A stretch of 64,000 nucleotides of DNA from Fermentimonas sp. (GTDB lineage: Bacteria; Bacteroidota; Bacteroidia; Bacteroidales; Dysgonomonadaceae), in contig JADMKP010000008.1 of assembly GCA_015478775.1 (NCBI GenBank), positions 587,828-651,827 on the forward strand, written 5' to 3'. The first letter of the stretch is position 1. Every line of letters starts with the position of its first letter. The notes beneath the pieces were generated by a model. That model did not search any database. It had not been told where the DNA came from and was given only the letters and a program-made list of their open reading frames with translations. Shown here piece after piece: positions 7,964 through 17,737 of this stretch. The position numbers and the translations under genes are program-made.

Positions 7964-9436
7964 ATGCAATCCTCTTTTATCCTTATTATTATTGCCGCAT
8001 ACTTTGGAGTACTGATGCTTATATCCTATCTCACTAGTAGGAAAGGGTCGGGAAACGATACTTTCTTTAGAGCCAATAAATCATCTAAATGGTATGTAGT
8101 GGCTGTTGCGATGATAGGTACTTCAATTTCGGGAGTAACCTTTGTTTCTGTAACCGGCATGGTCAGAAATCTTGATATGACATACATGCAGATGGTATTT
8201 GGCTTTTTCTTTGGCTACTTGGTTATTGCGTATGTGTTGCTACCTCTTTATTATCGATTAAACCTTACAACAATATATGGATATCTGGAGCAACGTTTCG
8301 GGAGAAATTCATATAAAACAGGCGCGTGGTTTTTTCTTCTTTCTAAGATAGTGGGTGCTGCAGCCAGGCTTTATCTTGTTGCATTTATTTTACAAACTCT
8401 GGTGTTTGATGCATGGGGTATTCCATTTGTAATTACAGTTATAGGCATCATTTTGGTAATATGGCTGTATAGTCACAAAAGTGGTATTAAAACAATTATA
8501 TGGACTGACTGGTTGCAGACTATTCTTTTTTTAACAGCACTCGTGCTAATCGTGTGGCAAGTATCTACGAGGCTTAATTTTAATATAGGAGATACTATAG
8601 CAGCAATTGGAAACAGCCCGCATTCAAGAATATTTGTTTTTGACGACTGGGGCAGTACACAGAATTTCTTTAAACAGTTTTTTAGTGGTATGTTTATTAC
8701 CATTGTGATGACCGGTTTGGATCAGGATCAGATGCAGAAAAATCTTACTATTAGAACTTTAAAGGATGCTCAGAAAAATGTGGTATCATACGGATTAGCT
8801 TTTGCTCCAATCAATTTTCTATTTCTTTCTCTTGGGGTATTGCTTATCATTTTTGCCGAACAAAACGGTATTGTCTTACCTGAAATCTCTGATAATATTT
8901 TACCCGTAATCGCCAGTGAGTATCTTGGTTCTGGAGTATTGGGTATTTTTATTGTTGGAATAGTTGCCGCCGCTTTCTCAAGTGCAGATTCGGCACTAAC
9001 AGCTTTAACCACATCGTTTTGTATCGATATATTAGATATGAAAGCATTATCTAAGAGCAAAGAGCAGGAGAAAAAAGATGTAAAGACTCGCGGAATAGTA
9101 CATATTGGTATAAGTATTATATTTGTTTTAATAATACTTGTAATAGAAGCTATTGGTTCTGATAGTATAATTACTGCAATTTATAAACTAGCATCTTACA
9201 CTTACGGACCACTGCTTGGTTTGTATTGTTTTGGTCTTTATTCAAAAGTGAAGCCTCGAGATTTATATGTTCCATATGTGGCCATTGCTGCACCAATTCT
9301 TTGTTTTATTATTGAGATTGCTATGAAACAAATTTATAATTACCAAGTAGGATACGAGCTTCTATTAATTAACGGGTTAATTACCGGTATTGGGCTTTGG
9401 ATAATTTCTACAGGAAAAAAGAATTTTCTTAAATAA
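7964..9436 (+). CDS. Sodium:solute symporter (SSS family)
   Basis: 490-residue integral membrane protein with about 13 hydrophobic segments, starting with an N-terminal helix (FILIIIAAYFGVLMLISYL). Family marks are RKGSGNDTFFRANKSSKWY after helix 1, ATSISGVTF-like GTSISGVTFVSVTG in helix 2 and the sodium-site region FSSADSALTALTTSFCIDI near residue 345. It should import an organic solute (sugar, amino acid, sialic acid or similar) with Na+ across the inner membrane. Substrate cannot be read from the sequence or from its neighbours (a lipid kinase and EngB). It has its own promoter and precedes engB by 51 bases. Confidence 0.9.
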   Translation: MQSSFILIIIAAYFGVLMLISYLTSRKGSGNDTFFRANKSSKWYVVAVAMIGTSISGVTFVSVTGMVRNLDMTYMQMVFGFFFGYLVIAYVLLPLYYRLNLTTIYGYLEQRFGRNSYKTGAWFFLLSKIVGAAARLYLVAFILQTLVFDAWGIPFVITVIGIILVIWLYSHKSGIKTIIWTDWLQTILFLTALVLIVWQVSTRLNFNIGDTIAAIGNSPHSRIFVFDDWGSTQNFFKQFFSGMFITIVMTGLDQDQMQKNLTIRTLKDAQKNVVSYGLAFAPINFLFLSLGVLLIIFAEQNGIVLPEISDNILPVIASEYLGSGVLGIFIVGIVAAAFSSADSALTALTTSFCIDILDMKALSKSKEQEKKDVKTRGIVHIGISIIFVLIILVIEAIGSDSIITAIYKLASYTYGPLLGLYCFGLYSKVKPRDLYVPYVAIAAPILCFIIEIAMKQIYNYQVGYELLLINGLITGIGLWIISTGKKNFLK

Positions 9437-9487
9437 AACAAAGTAACTTTACCGCTTAATTTAGGAACTTAATTTTAAACATATAAA

Positions 9488-10087
9488 ATGATTATAAAAA
9501 GCGCCGAATTCGTAATTAGTAATAGCGATTACAGACTATGTCCTCAAGATGGTAAGCCTGAATACGCTTTCATTGGTCGCTCAAACGTAGGCAAGTCTTC
9601 ATTGATAAATATGATTACAAATAAGAAAGGGCTAGCCATGACTTCCTCTAAACCAGGAAAGACAACTCTTATAAATCATTTCATCATTAACGATCAATGG
9701 TATCTTGTCGATTTGCCTGGATATGGCTTTGCTCGCAGAAGCAAAGAGGGTAGGGAGAAACTAAGAGTAATTATAGAGGATTATATCTTAGAAAGAGCAG
9801 AGTTGGTAAATCTGTTTGTTCTAATTGATGTGCGTCATGAACCTCAACTAATAGATCTTGAATTTATGGAGTGGTTGGGAGAAAATGAGGTGCCTTTTTC
9901 GATTGTATTTACAAAAACAGATAAACTTAGTGCGCTTCGACTGCAAACAAATGTTGAAGCCTATCATGATAAATTGAAGGAGATTTGGGACGAACTTCCT
10001 CCTATTTTTATTACATCTTCTGAGAAAAAGCAGGGTAGGGAAGAGCTTGTTGATTATATAGGTAAGATACAATCAGAAATGGTTTAA
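9488..10087 (+). CDS. engB: Ribosome biogenesis GTPase EngB (YihA/YsxC)
   Basis: 199-residue TRAFAC GTPase that assists late 50S subunit assembly in the cytosol. All G motifs are visible: G1 [10 protein letters not shown]2-region [14 protein letters not shown]3 DLPGYGFA, G4 TKTD and G5 around TSSEKKQG. Length and motif spacing are standard for the family. It follows the symporter gene on the same strand and ends against the convergent ATP synthase operon, separated by a hairpin-rich terminator region. Confidence 0.96.
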   Translation: MIIKSAEFVISNSDYRLCPQDGKPEYAFIGRSNVGKSSLINMITNKKGLAMTSSKPGKTTLINHFIINDQWYLVDLPGYGFARRSKEGREKLRVIIEDYILERAELVNLFVLIDVRHEPQLIDLEFMEWLGENEVPFSIVFTKTDKLSALRLQTNVEAYHDKLKEIWDELPPIFITSSEKKQGREELVDYIGKIQSEMV

Positions 10088-10142
10088 TATACAATTACTT
10101 TTGATTTTACTCTACATTCACAATAGATAAGAACTGATTTTA

Positions 10143-10215
10143 GAAGCAAGCTTAATTGAATTAAAATACATCTGATAAGATGCACATACTAATTGTAAGA
10201 CTTGCTTTTTAAAAC
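10143..10215. terminator. Probable bidirectional terminator between engB and atpG
   Basis: Imperfect long inverted repeat: AGCAAGCTTAATT near 10145 pairs with AATTGTAAGACTTGCT near 10193-10208, with an inner ATCTGATAAGAT hairpin. A T run follows on the plus strand. Placed between convergent engB and the atp operon, it could stop both. Confidence 0.5.
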
Positions 10216-10224
10216 TAACAGCGA

Positions 10225-11115
10225 CTAACTACGTCCAAATGAACCCCCTACAATATCAAGTAGCTCGTTTGTAATAGACTCCTGACGTAGTTTGTTGTAT
10301 TCTCTCTTAAGTTCATCAATAAGATTATCAGCATTGTCATTAGCAATTTGCATAGCTATCATCCTAGCAGCATGTTCAGAAGTTGAAGAGTCTATAAAAG
10401 AAGTAAAAAGTTTTACCTTTAATACCTTAGGTAGTAAATCTTCAATAAGTGTGATTCTGTCGGGTTCAATTATATAATCGTTTACAACATCGTCATTATT
10501 ATATCTTTCATTATCGTTTACACTTATATTAAGTTCTAAAGGTAAAAACTGATCACGTTTTACAATAAGTGATCCTTTACTTTTAAAATGATGGTATATC
10601 AGCTCTACTTTATCGATATCTTTTTGTAGAAACATTTCCATTAATTCTTCTGCCAAAACTTTAATGTCGCTGTATGCAGGCTTAGAAATTATATGAGAAA
10701 AATCACCTTCCTCTGTTTGAAGACCCATTTTATCAACCGCCTTAGAAACCTTAAGACCTATAGGATAAATTAAAATATTTTTTTCACCTAAAGAGCTGTA
10801 AGAGTCGACAACTGATTTTAACTCATTAATAATGTTATGATTAAATCTACCCGCTAAACCAGTGTTTGAAGCAATAGCCAGAATTGCTACTCTTTTTACT
10901 TCTCTTTGTTCTGTAAAAGGTGTAGTGAAATTATCCTCCTTACTTAAAAGCAAATCAAGTATTTCACTTAATTTACTCTCGTAAGGTGATAAATTATTTA
11001 ATGTTTTCTGAGCTTTCTGCAACTTGGCAGATGAAACCATCATCATGGCCGTAGTAATCTTTTGAGTAGATCTTACGGATTGAAGTCTGGTCTTTATATC
11101 TTTAAGTTGTGCCAT
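10225..11115 (-). CDS. atpG: ATP synthase F1 gamma subunit
   Basis: 296-residue central stalk subunit that rotates inside the alpha3beta3 head and couples proton flow to catalysis. The N-terminal helix MAQLKDIKTRLQSVRSTQKI and KITTAMMMVSSAKL, and the C-terminal helix with ARMIAMQIANDNADNLI and LLDIVGG, are classic for gamma. Length is normal. It is the last gene of the nine-gene atp operon, four bases after atpA, so it is presumably co-transcribed from the promoter before atpD. Confidence 0.97.
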   Translation of the reverse strand: MAQLKDIKTRLQSVRSTQKITTAMMMVSSAKLQKAQKTLNNLSPYESKLSEILDLLLSKEDNFTTPFTEQREVKRVAILAIASNTGLAGRFNHNIINELKSVVDSYSSLGEKNILIYPIGLKVSKAVDKMGLQTEEGDFSHIISKPAYSDIKVLAEELMEMFLQKDIDKVELIYHHFKSKGSLIVKRDQFLPLELNISVNDNERYNNDDVVNDYIIEPDRITLIEDLLPKVLKVKLFTSFIDSSTSEHAARMIAMQIANDNADNLIDELKREYNKLRQESITNELLDIVGGSFGRS

Positions 11116-11119
11116 TTAA

Positions 11120-12709
11120 TTACTCCTGCATAGATTTTACAACATCGGCGGCAACAGTTTCTATTATTTTGCCTATCTCATCATTCATAACACCCTCCTT
11201 CAAAGGTTTAAGCACATCCTCCTTATGAGAAAGATTTATAGTATACAGAAATTCTTTTTCAAATTCCAATACTCTCGATAATGGAATATCTTTTAACAGA
11301 CCATGAGTTCCACAATACAATACCGCAATCTGATGCTCCACGCTCATAGGGCTGTGCACAGGTTGTACAAGCAATTGTTCATTCTTCTGTCCCTTATCAA
11401 TTGTCATGGCAGTAACCGCATCCATATCACCACCAAATTTGGTAAATGCAGCCAATTCCTGATACTGTGCCTGATCAATTTTAAGAGAACCGGCAACCTT
11501 TTTCATAGCTTTTATCTGTGCATTACCACCAACACGTGATACAGAGATACCAACGTTAATGGCGGGGCGAATTCCCTTGTTATACAGGTCGGCCTCAAGA
11601 AATATCTGACCATCAGTAATTGAGATAACATTTGTTGGAATATACGAAGAAACGTCACCATCTTGAGTTTCGATAATGGGAAGTGCTGTAAGCGAACCGC
11701 CACCTTTTACTCTTGTTGCAAGACTTTCGGGCAGGTCATTCATTTGAACCGCCACCTCTTCTTGTGAAATGATATTGGCTGCTCTTTCCAATAAGCGAGA
11801 GTGGAGATAAAAAATGTCACCTGGATAAGCTTCCCTACCAGATGGACGTCGAAGTATTAATGAAACCTCACGATAAGCAACAGCTTGTTTCGATAAATCA
11901 TCATACACCACAAGTGCATGCCTGCCTGTATCACGAAAATACTCGCCAATAGCAGCACCAGCAAATGGTGCAATATATCGCATAGCTGCAGGGTCTGACC
12001 CACTTGCAGATATAATTATGGTGTAGTCCATTGCTCCATGATCTTCAAGCGTCTTTACAATTGTTGCAACAGAAGATCCTTTTTGTCCTATTGCTACATA
12101 TATACAATAAACTGGATCACCAGCCTCAAAACTTTTTCTCTGATTAAGAATGGTATCAATTGCAATACTTGTCTTGCCAGTTTGTCTATCCCCAATTATA
12201 AGTTCACGCTGTCCTCTACCTATAGGAATCATAGCGTCAATCGACTTTAATCCTGTCTGTAGTGGAGTATCCACAGGTTCACGATATATAACGCCTGGAG
12301 CTCTTCTTTCAAGCGGCATTTCTACAAGATCACCCTTAATAGGTCCTTTGCCGTCAATTGGCTCTCCAGTTGGAGTTATAACTCTACCTAGCATACCCTC
12401 CCCAACAAAAATATTGGCAACTCGCCCTGTGCGCTTAACAATGAAACCCTCTTTAATTTCATTAGAAGAACCTAGAAGAATTGCACCCACATTATCCTCT
12501 TCCAGATTCATAACAATGGCTTGCATACCATTATCGAATTCTAATAGTTCATTAGATTCTGCATTACGAAGTCCGAATATCCTAACAACACCATCACTTA
12601 CACTTATTACAGTGCCAGTTTCATCAAACTTTACGTCGGTATCAATGCCTTCTAGTTGCATTCTGAGCAACTCTGAAACTTCGCTTACTTTTATTGTATT
12701 GTTAGCCAT
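11120..12709 (-). CDS. atpA: ATP synthase F1 alpha subunit
   Basis: 529-residue non-catalytic nucleotide-binding subunit of the F1 head. Walker [22 protein letters not shown], and the signature [14 protein letters not shown] are present, in a protein of the usual length. It sits between atpH (18 bases upstream) and atpG (4 bases downstream) within the operon. No truncation or unusual residue seen. Confidence 0.98.
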   Translation of the reverse strand: MANNTIKVSEVSELLRMQLEGIDTDVKFDETGTVISVSDGVVRIFGLRNAESNELLEFDNGMQAIVMNLEEDNVGAILLGSSNEIKEGFIVKRTGRVANIFVGEGMLGRVITPTGEPIDGKGPIKGDLVEMPLERRAPGVIYREPVDTPLQTGLKSIDAMIPIGRGQRELIIGDRQTGKTSIAIDTILNQRKSFEAGDPVYCIYVAIGQKGSSVATIVKTLEDHGAMDYTIIISASGSDPAAMRYIAPFAGAAIGEYFRDTGRHALVVYDDLSKQAVAYREVSLILRRPSGREAYPGDIFYLHSRLLERAANIISQEEVAVQMNDLPESLATRVKGGGSLTALPIIETQDGDVSSYIPTNVISITDGQIFLEADLYNKGIRPAINVGISVSRVGGNAQIKAMKKVAGSLKIDQAQYQELAAFTKFGGDMDAVTAMTIDKGQKNEQLLVQPVHSPMSVEHQIAVLYCGTHGLLKDIPLSRVLEFEKEFLYTINLSHKEDVLKPLKEGVMNDEIGKIIETVAADVVKSMQE

Positions 12710-12727
12710 GATCTGTATTAATTACGC

Positions 12728-13294
12728 TTATATATTTTGTGAAGCACTTACAGCTTCAATTTTTTTAAAATGACTCTTTATACGAGTTAACTCTCCAGAG
12801 ACACTGGCATCCCAGCGATAATCATCAAGATGAAGTACAAATCCACCTATTATATCGGGATCTACTATCGGATCGAGCTCTAAATTCTCTCCAACAAACT
12901 TCTGTATACGCTTTTGAAAGCTATTAATTTCCTCTTTATTAAATTGCACTGCAGTAATAATTTTTCCATGCAGAATCTTAAACCTATCTCTATAGAGCTC
13001 AATATATCGTAAAGCAATATATTGGATTAAATCCTCCCTCTCGTTTAGAAAGATCATATCTGCCATCTTTTTTAGAGAACTAGGCAGATTGTCACCTGTA
13101 GCAGTATTAAAAATTTTCAATCTTTCTTCTAGTCTTATAGACGTATTTGTTAGAGCAACACGTAGCTCAGGCACTTCCCAAAAAACTTCCGATATAGTCT
13201 TCATTCTTTCGTACACTTCACCCTGCTGATCTAACGAAATTGCATAGTCCAGCAAAGATCTGGCGTAACGTGTTGAAATTAGTCCTCTATCCAT
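12728..13294 (-). CDS. atpH: ATP synthase F1 delta subunit
   Basis: 188-residue peripheral stalk connector (OSCP homologue) joining F1 to the b subunits. It begins MDRGLISTRYARSLLDYA, matching the RYAxALxxxA start of delta subunits, and ends with DPDIIGGFVLHLDDYRWDAS, equivalent to the conserved IGGxxxxxxxxxxDxS region, followed by a short helix. It lies five bases after atpF and 18 before atpA. Sequence divergence is normal for this subunit; position and motifs make the call firm. Confidence 0.93.
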   Translation of the reverse strand: MDRGLISTRYARSLLDYAISLDQQGEVYERMKTISEVFWEVPELRVALTNTSIRLEERLKIFNTATGDNLPSSLKKMADMIFLNEREDLIQYIALRYIELYRDRFKILHGKIITAVQFNKEEINSFQKRIQKFVGENLELDPIVDPDIIGGFVLHLDDYRWDASVSGELTRIKSHFKKIEAVSASQNI

Positions 13295-13299
13295 CTTTA

Positions 13300-13800
13300 T
13301 TACGATTTCGAAATTTCAATCTCATCCAACAAACGATCAATCATTCCTTTCTGTTCTTTCTCACTACTAAGTTTCTCACGCAGTATCTTCTCAGTAAGAG
13401 CAACAGAAAGCTTTGTTACTTCGCTTCTTATCGATTTTAAAGCTTCTTCCTTTTCAGCATTAATTTGAGTTCTTGCTTTAGCTAAAATCCTATCAGATTC
13501 CATAACAGCATTCTCTCTTGCTTCATTCATAATTTGCTCACTAAGCCTTGATGCTTCTTTAAGAATAACTTTTTGCTCTTTACGAGCATCTGCCAAAATT
13601 AATTCACTAGTCTCTTTTACTTTAGCAAGCTCTTCTTTAGCTTCTCTTGCCGATTTCAGTGATTCCTCTATGTAATTATTACGTTGATTAACTGATTCTA
13701 ATATTGTGGGAAAACCATATTTAACCAGAATTAAAACAACGATTCCAAATGATATCGTCATCCATAAGAGTAGCCCGGGTTCGGGAGTCAATAACGACAT
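13300..13800 (-). CDS. atpF: ATP synthase Fo b subunit
   Basis: 166-residue peripheral stalk subunit: one N-terminal membrane helix (LLLWMTISFGIVVLILVKYG) and a long charged coiled coil (about 35-140, rich in Glu, Lys and Ala). The segment FPTILESVNQRNNYIEESL after the helix is typical of b subunits. It lies between atpE (12 bases) and atpH (5 bases). Confidence 0.95.
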   Translation of the reverse strand: MSLLTPEPGLLLWMTISFGIVVLILVKYGFPTILESVNQRNNYIEESLKSAREAKEELAKVKETSELILADARKEQKVILKEASRLSEQIMNEARENAVMESDRILAKARTQINAEKEEALKSIRSEVTKLSVALTEKILREKLSSEKEQKGMIDRLLDEIEISKS

Positions 13801-13812
13801 ATTATATAATTT

Positions 13813-14058
13813 TTAAAGAATAAATCCACAAACTACAATTGCAAACAGTGCAACACCTTCAATAAGAGCCGCCGAGATAATCATTGTGGTACGAATATCC
13901 CCACCTGCTTCGGGCTGACGAGCAATACCTTCAACTGCTGCTTTACCTATTTGACTTATGCCAAACGCAGCCCCTATAACAGCTATAGCTATTCCAATTG
14001 CAGGACCAATTGTGCCTACACTACCTGACACTTCCAATAACACTGATAATAATTCCAT
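13813..14058 (-). CDS. atpE: ATP synthase Fo c subunit
   Basis: 81-residue proteolipid forming the rotor ring: two membrane helices joined by the polar loop ARQPEA. The ion-binding carboxylate is E67 in SAALIEGVALF. The residue after it is Gly rather than Ser/Thr, and the first helix lacks the Gln used in Na+-type rings, so the sequence favours proton coupling. It is separated from atpB by a 154-base gap, the longest inside the operon. Confidence 0.97.
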   Translation of the reverse strand: MELLSVLLEVSGSVGTIGPAIGIAIAVIGAAFGISQIGKAAVEGIARQPEAGGDIRTTMIISAALIEGVALFAIVVCGFIL

Positions 14059-14212
14059 AATTTTTATTTGTTAAATTTATCTTTAATATATTCTTCTAAT
14101 TATTCTTCTAATTATTCTTATTAATGTAGTTTTCCTCAAACGCTTGCTAAAATTTTCTCCAAAAACATTTGCCTCTAATTGTATTTATAAGCATTTTTTA
14201 AATTAAATCATT
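14059..14212 (-). other. Long gap inside the atp operon with short tandem repeat
   Basis: 154 AT-rich bases between atpB and atpE. Around 14091-14121 an approximately 12-base unit (TTCTTCTAATTA) is repeated about two and a half times. No promoter with both boxes was seen; it may serve as a translation enhancer for atpE, whose product is needed in high copy, but that is inference. Confidence 0.5.
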
Positions 14213-15337
14213 TTAGGTAACACTATTTTTAGCAACCTTTTTATTGTCATCAGAGTGATCATGTCTGGCAAGACCGACAAATACAGCTGAAAGTAGCGTA
14301 AACACATATGCTTGTATAAATGCAACTAGCAGTTCAACAAAATTAATAAACACACTAAAAACAACAGATAAGACTGTCATAGAGCTATTTATTGCCGATC
14401 CTAAGCTTACGGTAATAAAAACAAGACATGTCAATCCCAATACAATTGCATGACCTGCCATAATGTTTGCAAACAAACGAATCATTAATGCAAAAGGTTT
14501 TGTAAACATCCCCACAACCTCAATTATGGGCATTAGTGGAAATGGAACCTTTAGCCATGTTGGCACATCGGGCCAAAATATTTCTTTATAATATGCTTTT
14601 GATCCTGTAAGATTAACAACTAAAAATGTTCCAATTGCTAATACCAATGTAACAGCTATATTGCCCGTAATATTGGCTCCCCCAGGGAAGAAAGGAATCA
14701 ATCCAATTAGGTTGTTTATAAAAATAAAGAAGAAAACCGTAAGCAAATAAGGGGAGTAACGTTTATAATCTTTTCCCACCGTTGTTTTTATAACTTCATC
14801 CTCAATCATTAATATAACCATCTCCATCAGTCCTGCAAATCCCTTATTAGACTTCAAAGGATCTCGCTTCATCACACGGGCAACAGCTAATATAATAACT
14901 ATTAATATAAGAGAGTTGATAATTAAGGCAGCAGCATTCTTTGTCATTGAAAGGTCCAGAGGTCTTATCTCATTACCCGAACTATCAAATTCTACAATCT
15001 TACCGTTATATTTTCCTTCAGTGGCAATCTGAAAGCCATTATAACTATTACTACCATGATTAAACTTTGAGGAGGAGAAAAAATGCCACCCAGAGTTCTT
15101 GCTATGTATAATAATTGGAAGAGATACAGCAATATGCCTCTCCCCATCACTCCAAACGTGCCACTCATAAGAATCGGCCAAGTGTCCAAGAATAAGCTCT
15201 TTCACATTTAGCTCTTCCTCAACAATAGCTTCTACAGGCGCTGTTTGATCTATAACCGAATTAGCCGCACCTATATTGATAGATGTAGCATAAACCATTA
15301 TAACCAACAGCCACAATTTATTAAATATATCTCTCAT
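14213..15337 (-). CDS. atpB: ATP synthase Fo a subunit with extended N-terminus
   Basis: 374-residue membrane subunit forming the proton half-channels. The C-terminal part carries the essential Arg in MIRLFANIMAGHAIV and the final helices of the family. An N-terminal signal-like segment and roughly 110 exported residues (YEWHVWSDGERH and following) precede the first membrane helix, making it longer than the E. coli protein of about 270; such extensions are common in Bacteroidota. Its ATG overlaps the stop of the upstream small membrane protein gene by four bases, indicating translational coupling. Confidence 0.95.
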   Translation of the reverse strand: MRDIFNKLWLLVIMVYATSINIGAANSVIDQTAPVEAIVEEELNVKELILGHLADSYEWHVWSDGERHIAVSLPIIIHSKNSGWHFFSSSKFNHGSNSYNGFQIATEGKYNGKIVEFDSSGNEIRPLDLSMTKNAAALIINSLILIVIILAVARVMKRDPLKSNKGFAGLMEMVILMIEDEVIKTTVGKDYKRYSPYLLTVFFFIFINNLIGLIPFFPGGANITGNIAVTLVLAIGTFLVVNLTGSKAYYKEIFWPDVPTWLKVPFPLMPIIEVVGMFTKPFALMIRLFANIMAGHAIVLGLTCLVFITVSLGSAINSSMTVLSVVFSVFINFVELLVAFIQAYVFTLLSAVFVGLARHDHSDDNKKVAKNSVT

Positions 15338-15771
15338 TCGACTATATGTTCCCTTTCCTCCGGATGTCTGTTTTGTTCAAACTCCCTCTTCATATATTTC
15401 TCCATTCTCAAATACATAAGTGTCTCCCATATTATACTTAATATATAATATATAGCAAATACAATTGCAAAGTTTTTTATGTATGTGGTGTGAATTAGCC
15501 AGTATATTGCTATTACGATAAAAGATGCAAATGTTTTTATCATTTTTAGCAACATATAAATATTTACTATGTGTCCAGAATTATGAAATGGAGCAATTTT
15601 AAAACGCCAAATAAAAATTAAACCCATTAAATAAAAAAAGGTGGGCACAATTGCATATCCATTAAATTTCATTTGTGGGAATATATGATGAACTACAAGC
15701 CAACCCCCTACACCTATAACAATCATGATTATAGTATGAAATAAATACAAATATTTCGCTAGTCTATCCAT
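15334..15771 (-). CDS. Small four-helix membrane protein in atp operon (AtpI position)
   Basis: 145-residue protein with four hydrophobic segments and a charged tail (MKREFEQNRHPEEREH). No motif was recognised. Its place directly before atpB matches that of AtpI, the helper for c-ring assembly in other bacteria, and it overlaps both neighbours (one base with atpC, four with atpB). An AtpI-like assembly role is inferred from position and topology only. Confidence 0.8.
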   Translation of the reverse strand: MDRLAKYLYLFHTIIMIVIGVGGWLVVHHIFPQMKFNGYAIVPTFFYLMGLIFIWRFKIAPFHNSGHIVNIYMLLKMIKTFASFIVIAIYWLIHTTYIKNFAIVFAIYYILSIIWETLMYLRMEKYMKREFEQNRHPEEREHIVE

Positions 15772-16016
15772 TATTTATGTATTGAATCTATGCAGACAAT
15801 TATATTGTTATTATTTACCTCTACAAAACCATCGTTAATTTCCATATCCTTAACATGTCCGTCGGCCGAGAAAATTATCTGACCACGAGTAAGAGATGAA
15901 ATTATTGGTGCGTGATTGTTTAATATCTGGAATGGTCCCATGGCACCTGGTAGAGTTATCCACTCTATTTCACCTCTAAAATATGTCTTTTCGGGACTTA
16001 TAATTTCCAGCTTCAT
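15771..16016 (-). CDS. atpC: ATP synthase F1 epsilon subunit, short form
   Basis: 81-residue epsilon subunit. The beta-sandwich domain is complete, starting MKLEIISPEKTYFRGE and including GPFQILNNHAPIISSL. The C-terminal helical hairpin of about 50 residues found in E. coli epsilon, which can extend to block ATP hydrolysis, is absent. The frame ends with TAA overlapping the next ATG, so this is not an obvious frameshift. It lies 49 bases after atpD. Confidence 0.95.
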   Translation of the reverse strand: MKLEIISPEKTYFRGEIEWITLPGAMGPFQILNNHAPIISSLTRGQIIFSADGHVKDMEINDGFVEVNNNNIIVCIDSIHK

Positions 16017-16065
16017 ACCATTATTATATTTTTATATCCTTATGTGCGAAGTTTGCTTGCAAGGT

Positions 16066-17592
<1,527 letters not shown>

Positions 17593-17625
17593 TTAATTAA
17601 ACGGTGACTTCTGCTCCACCTAGCA

Positions 17626-17633
17626 CAAAGATA
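17626..17633 (-). promoter_or_regulatory. Candidate -7 box for the atp operon
   Basis: TATCTTTG on the minus strand, 46 bases before atpD. No good TTTG is seen at the expected -33 distance, so support is partial. Confidence 0.45.
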
Positions 17634-17681
17634 ATAAAAAATAATTATAATAAGTTATGCCCTTATCTCGCAATTATAACA

Positions 17682-17709
17682 TAAAACGGGCAACACAAAG
17701 TGCTGCCCG
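17682..17709 (-). terminator. Terminator of secDF
   Basis: On the minus strand CGGGCA-GCAC-TTTG-GTGT-TGCCCG forms a strong hairpin (17687-17709) followed by TTTTAT. It lies 29 bases after the secDF stop and separates secDF from the atp operon. Confidence 0.8.
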
Positions 17710-17737
17710 AAATATTATAGATAAGAATATTCGTAAA

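Noticed and set aside
12150..12773. 207-codon plus-strand ORF opposite atpA
   Set aside because: Lies antisense to well-conserved atpA with low-complexity Ser/Pro/Ile composition; no motif, so a codon-bias shadow.
13813..14058. Sodium-coupled ATP synthase
   Set aside because: The c subunit has Gly after the key Glu and no Gln in helix 1, so the sodium-binding set is absent.
14091..14121. Regulatory repeat in the atp operon
   Set aside because: Only about two and a half copies of an AT-rich 12-base unit; too weak to claim more than a simple repeat.
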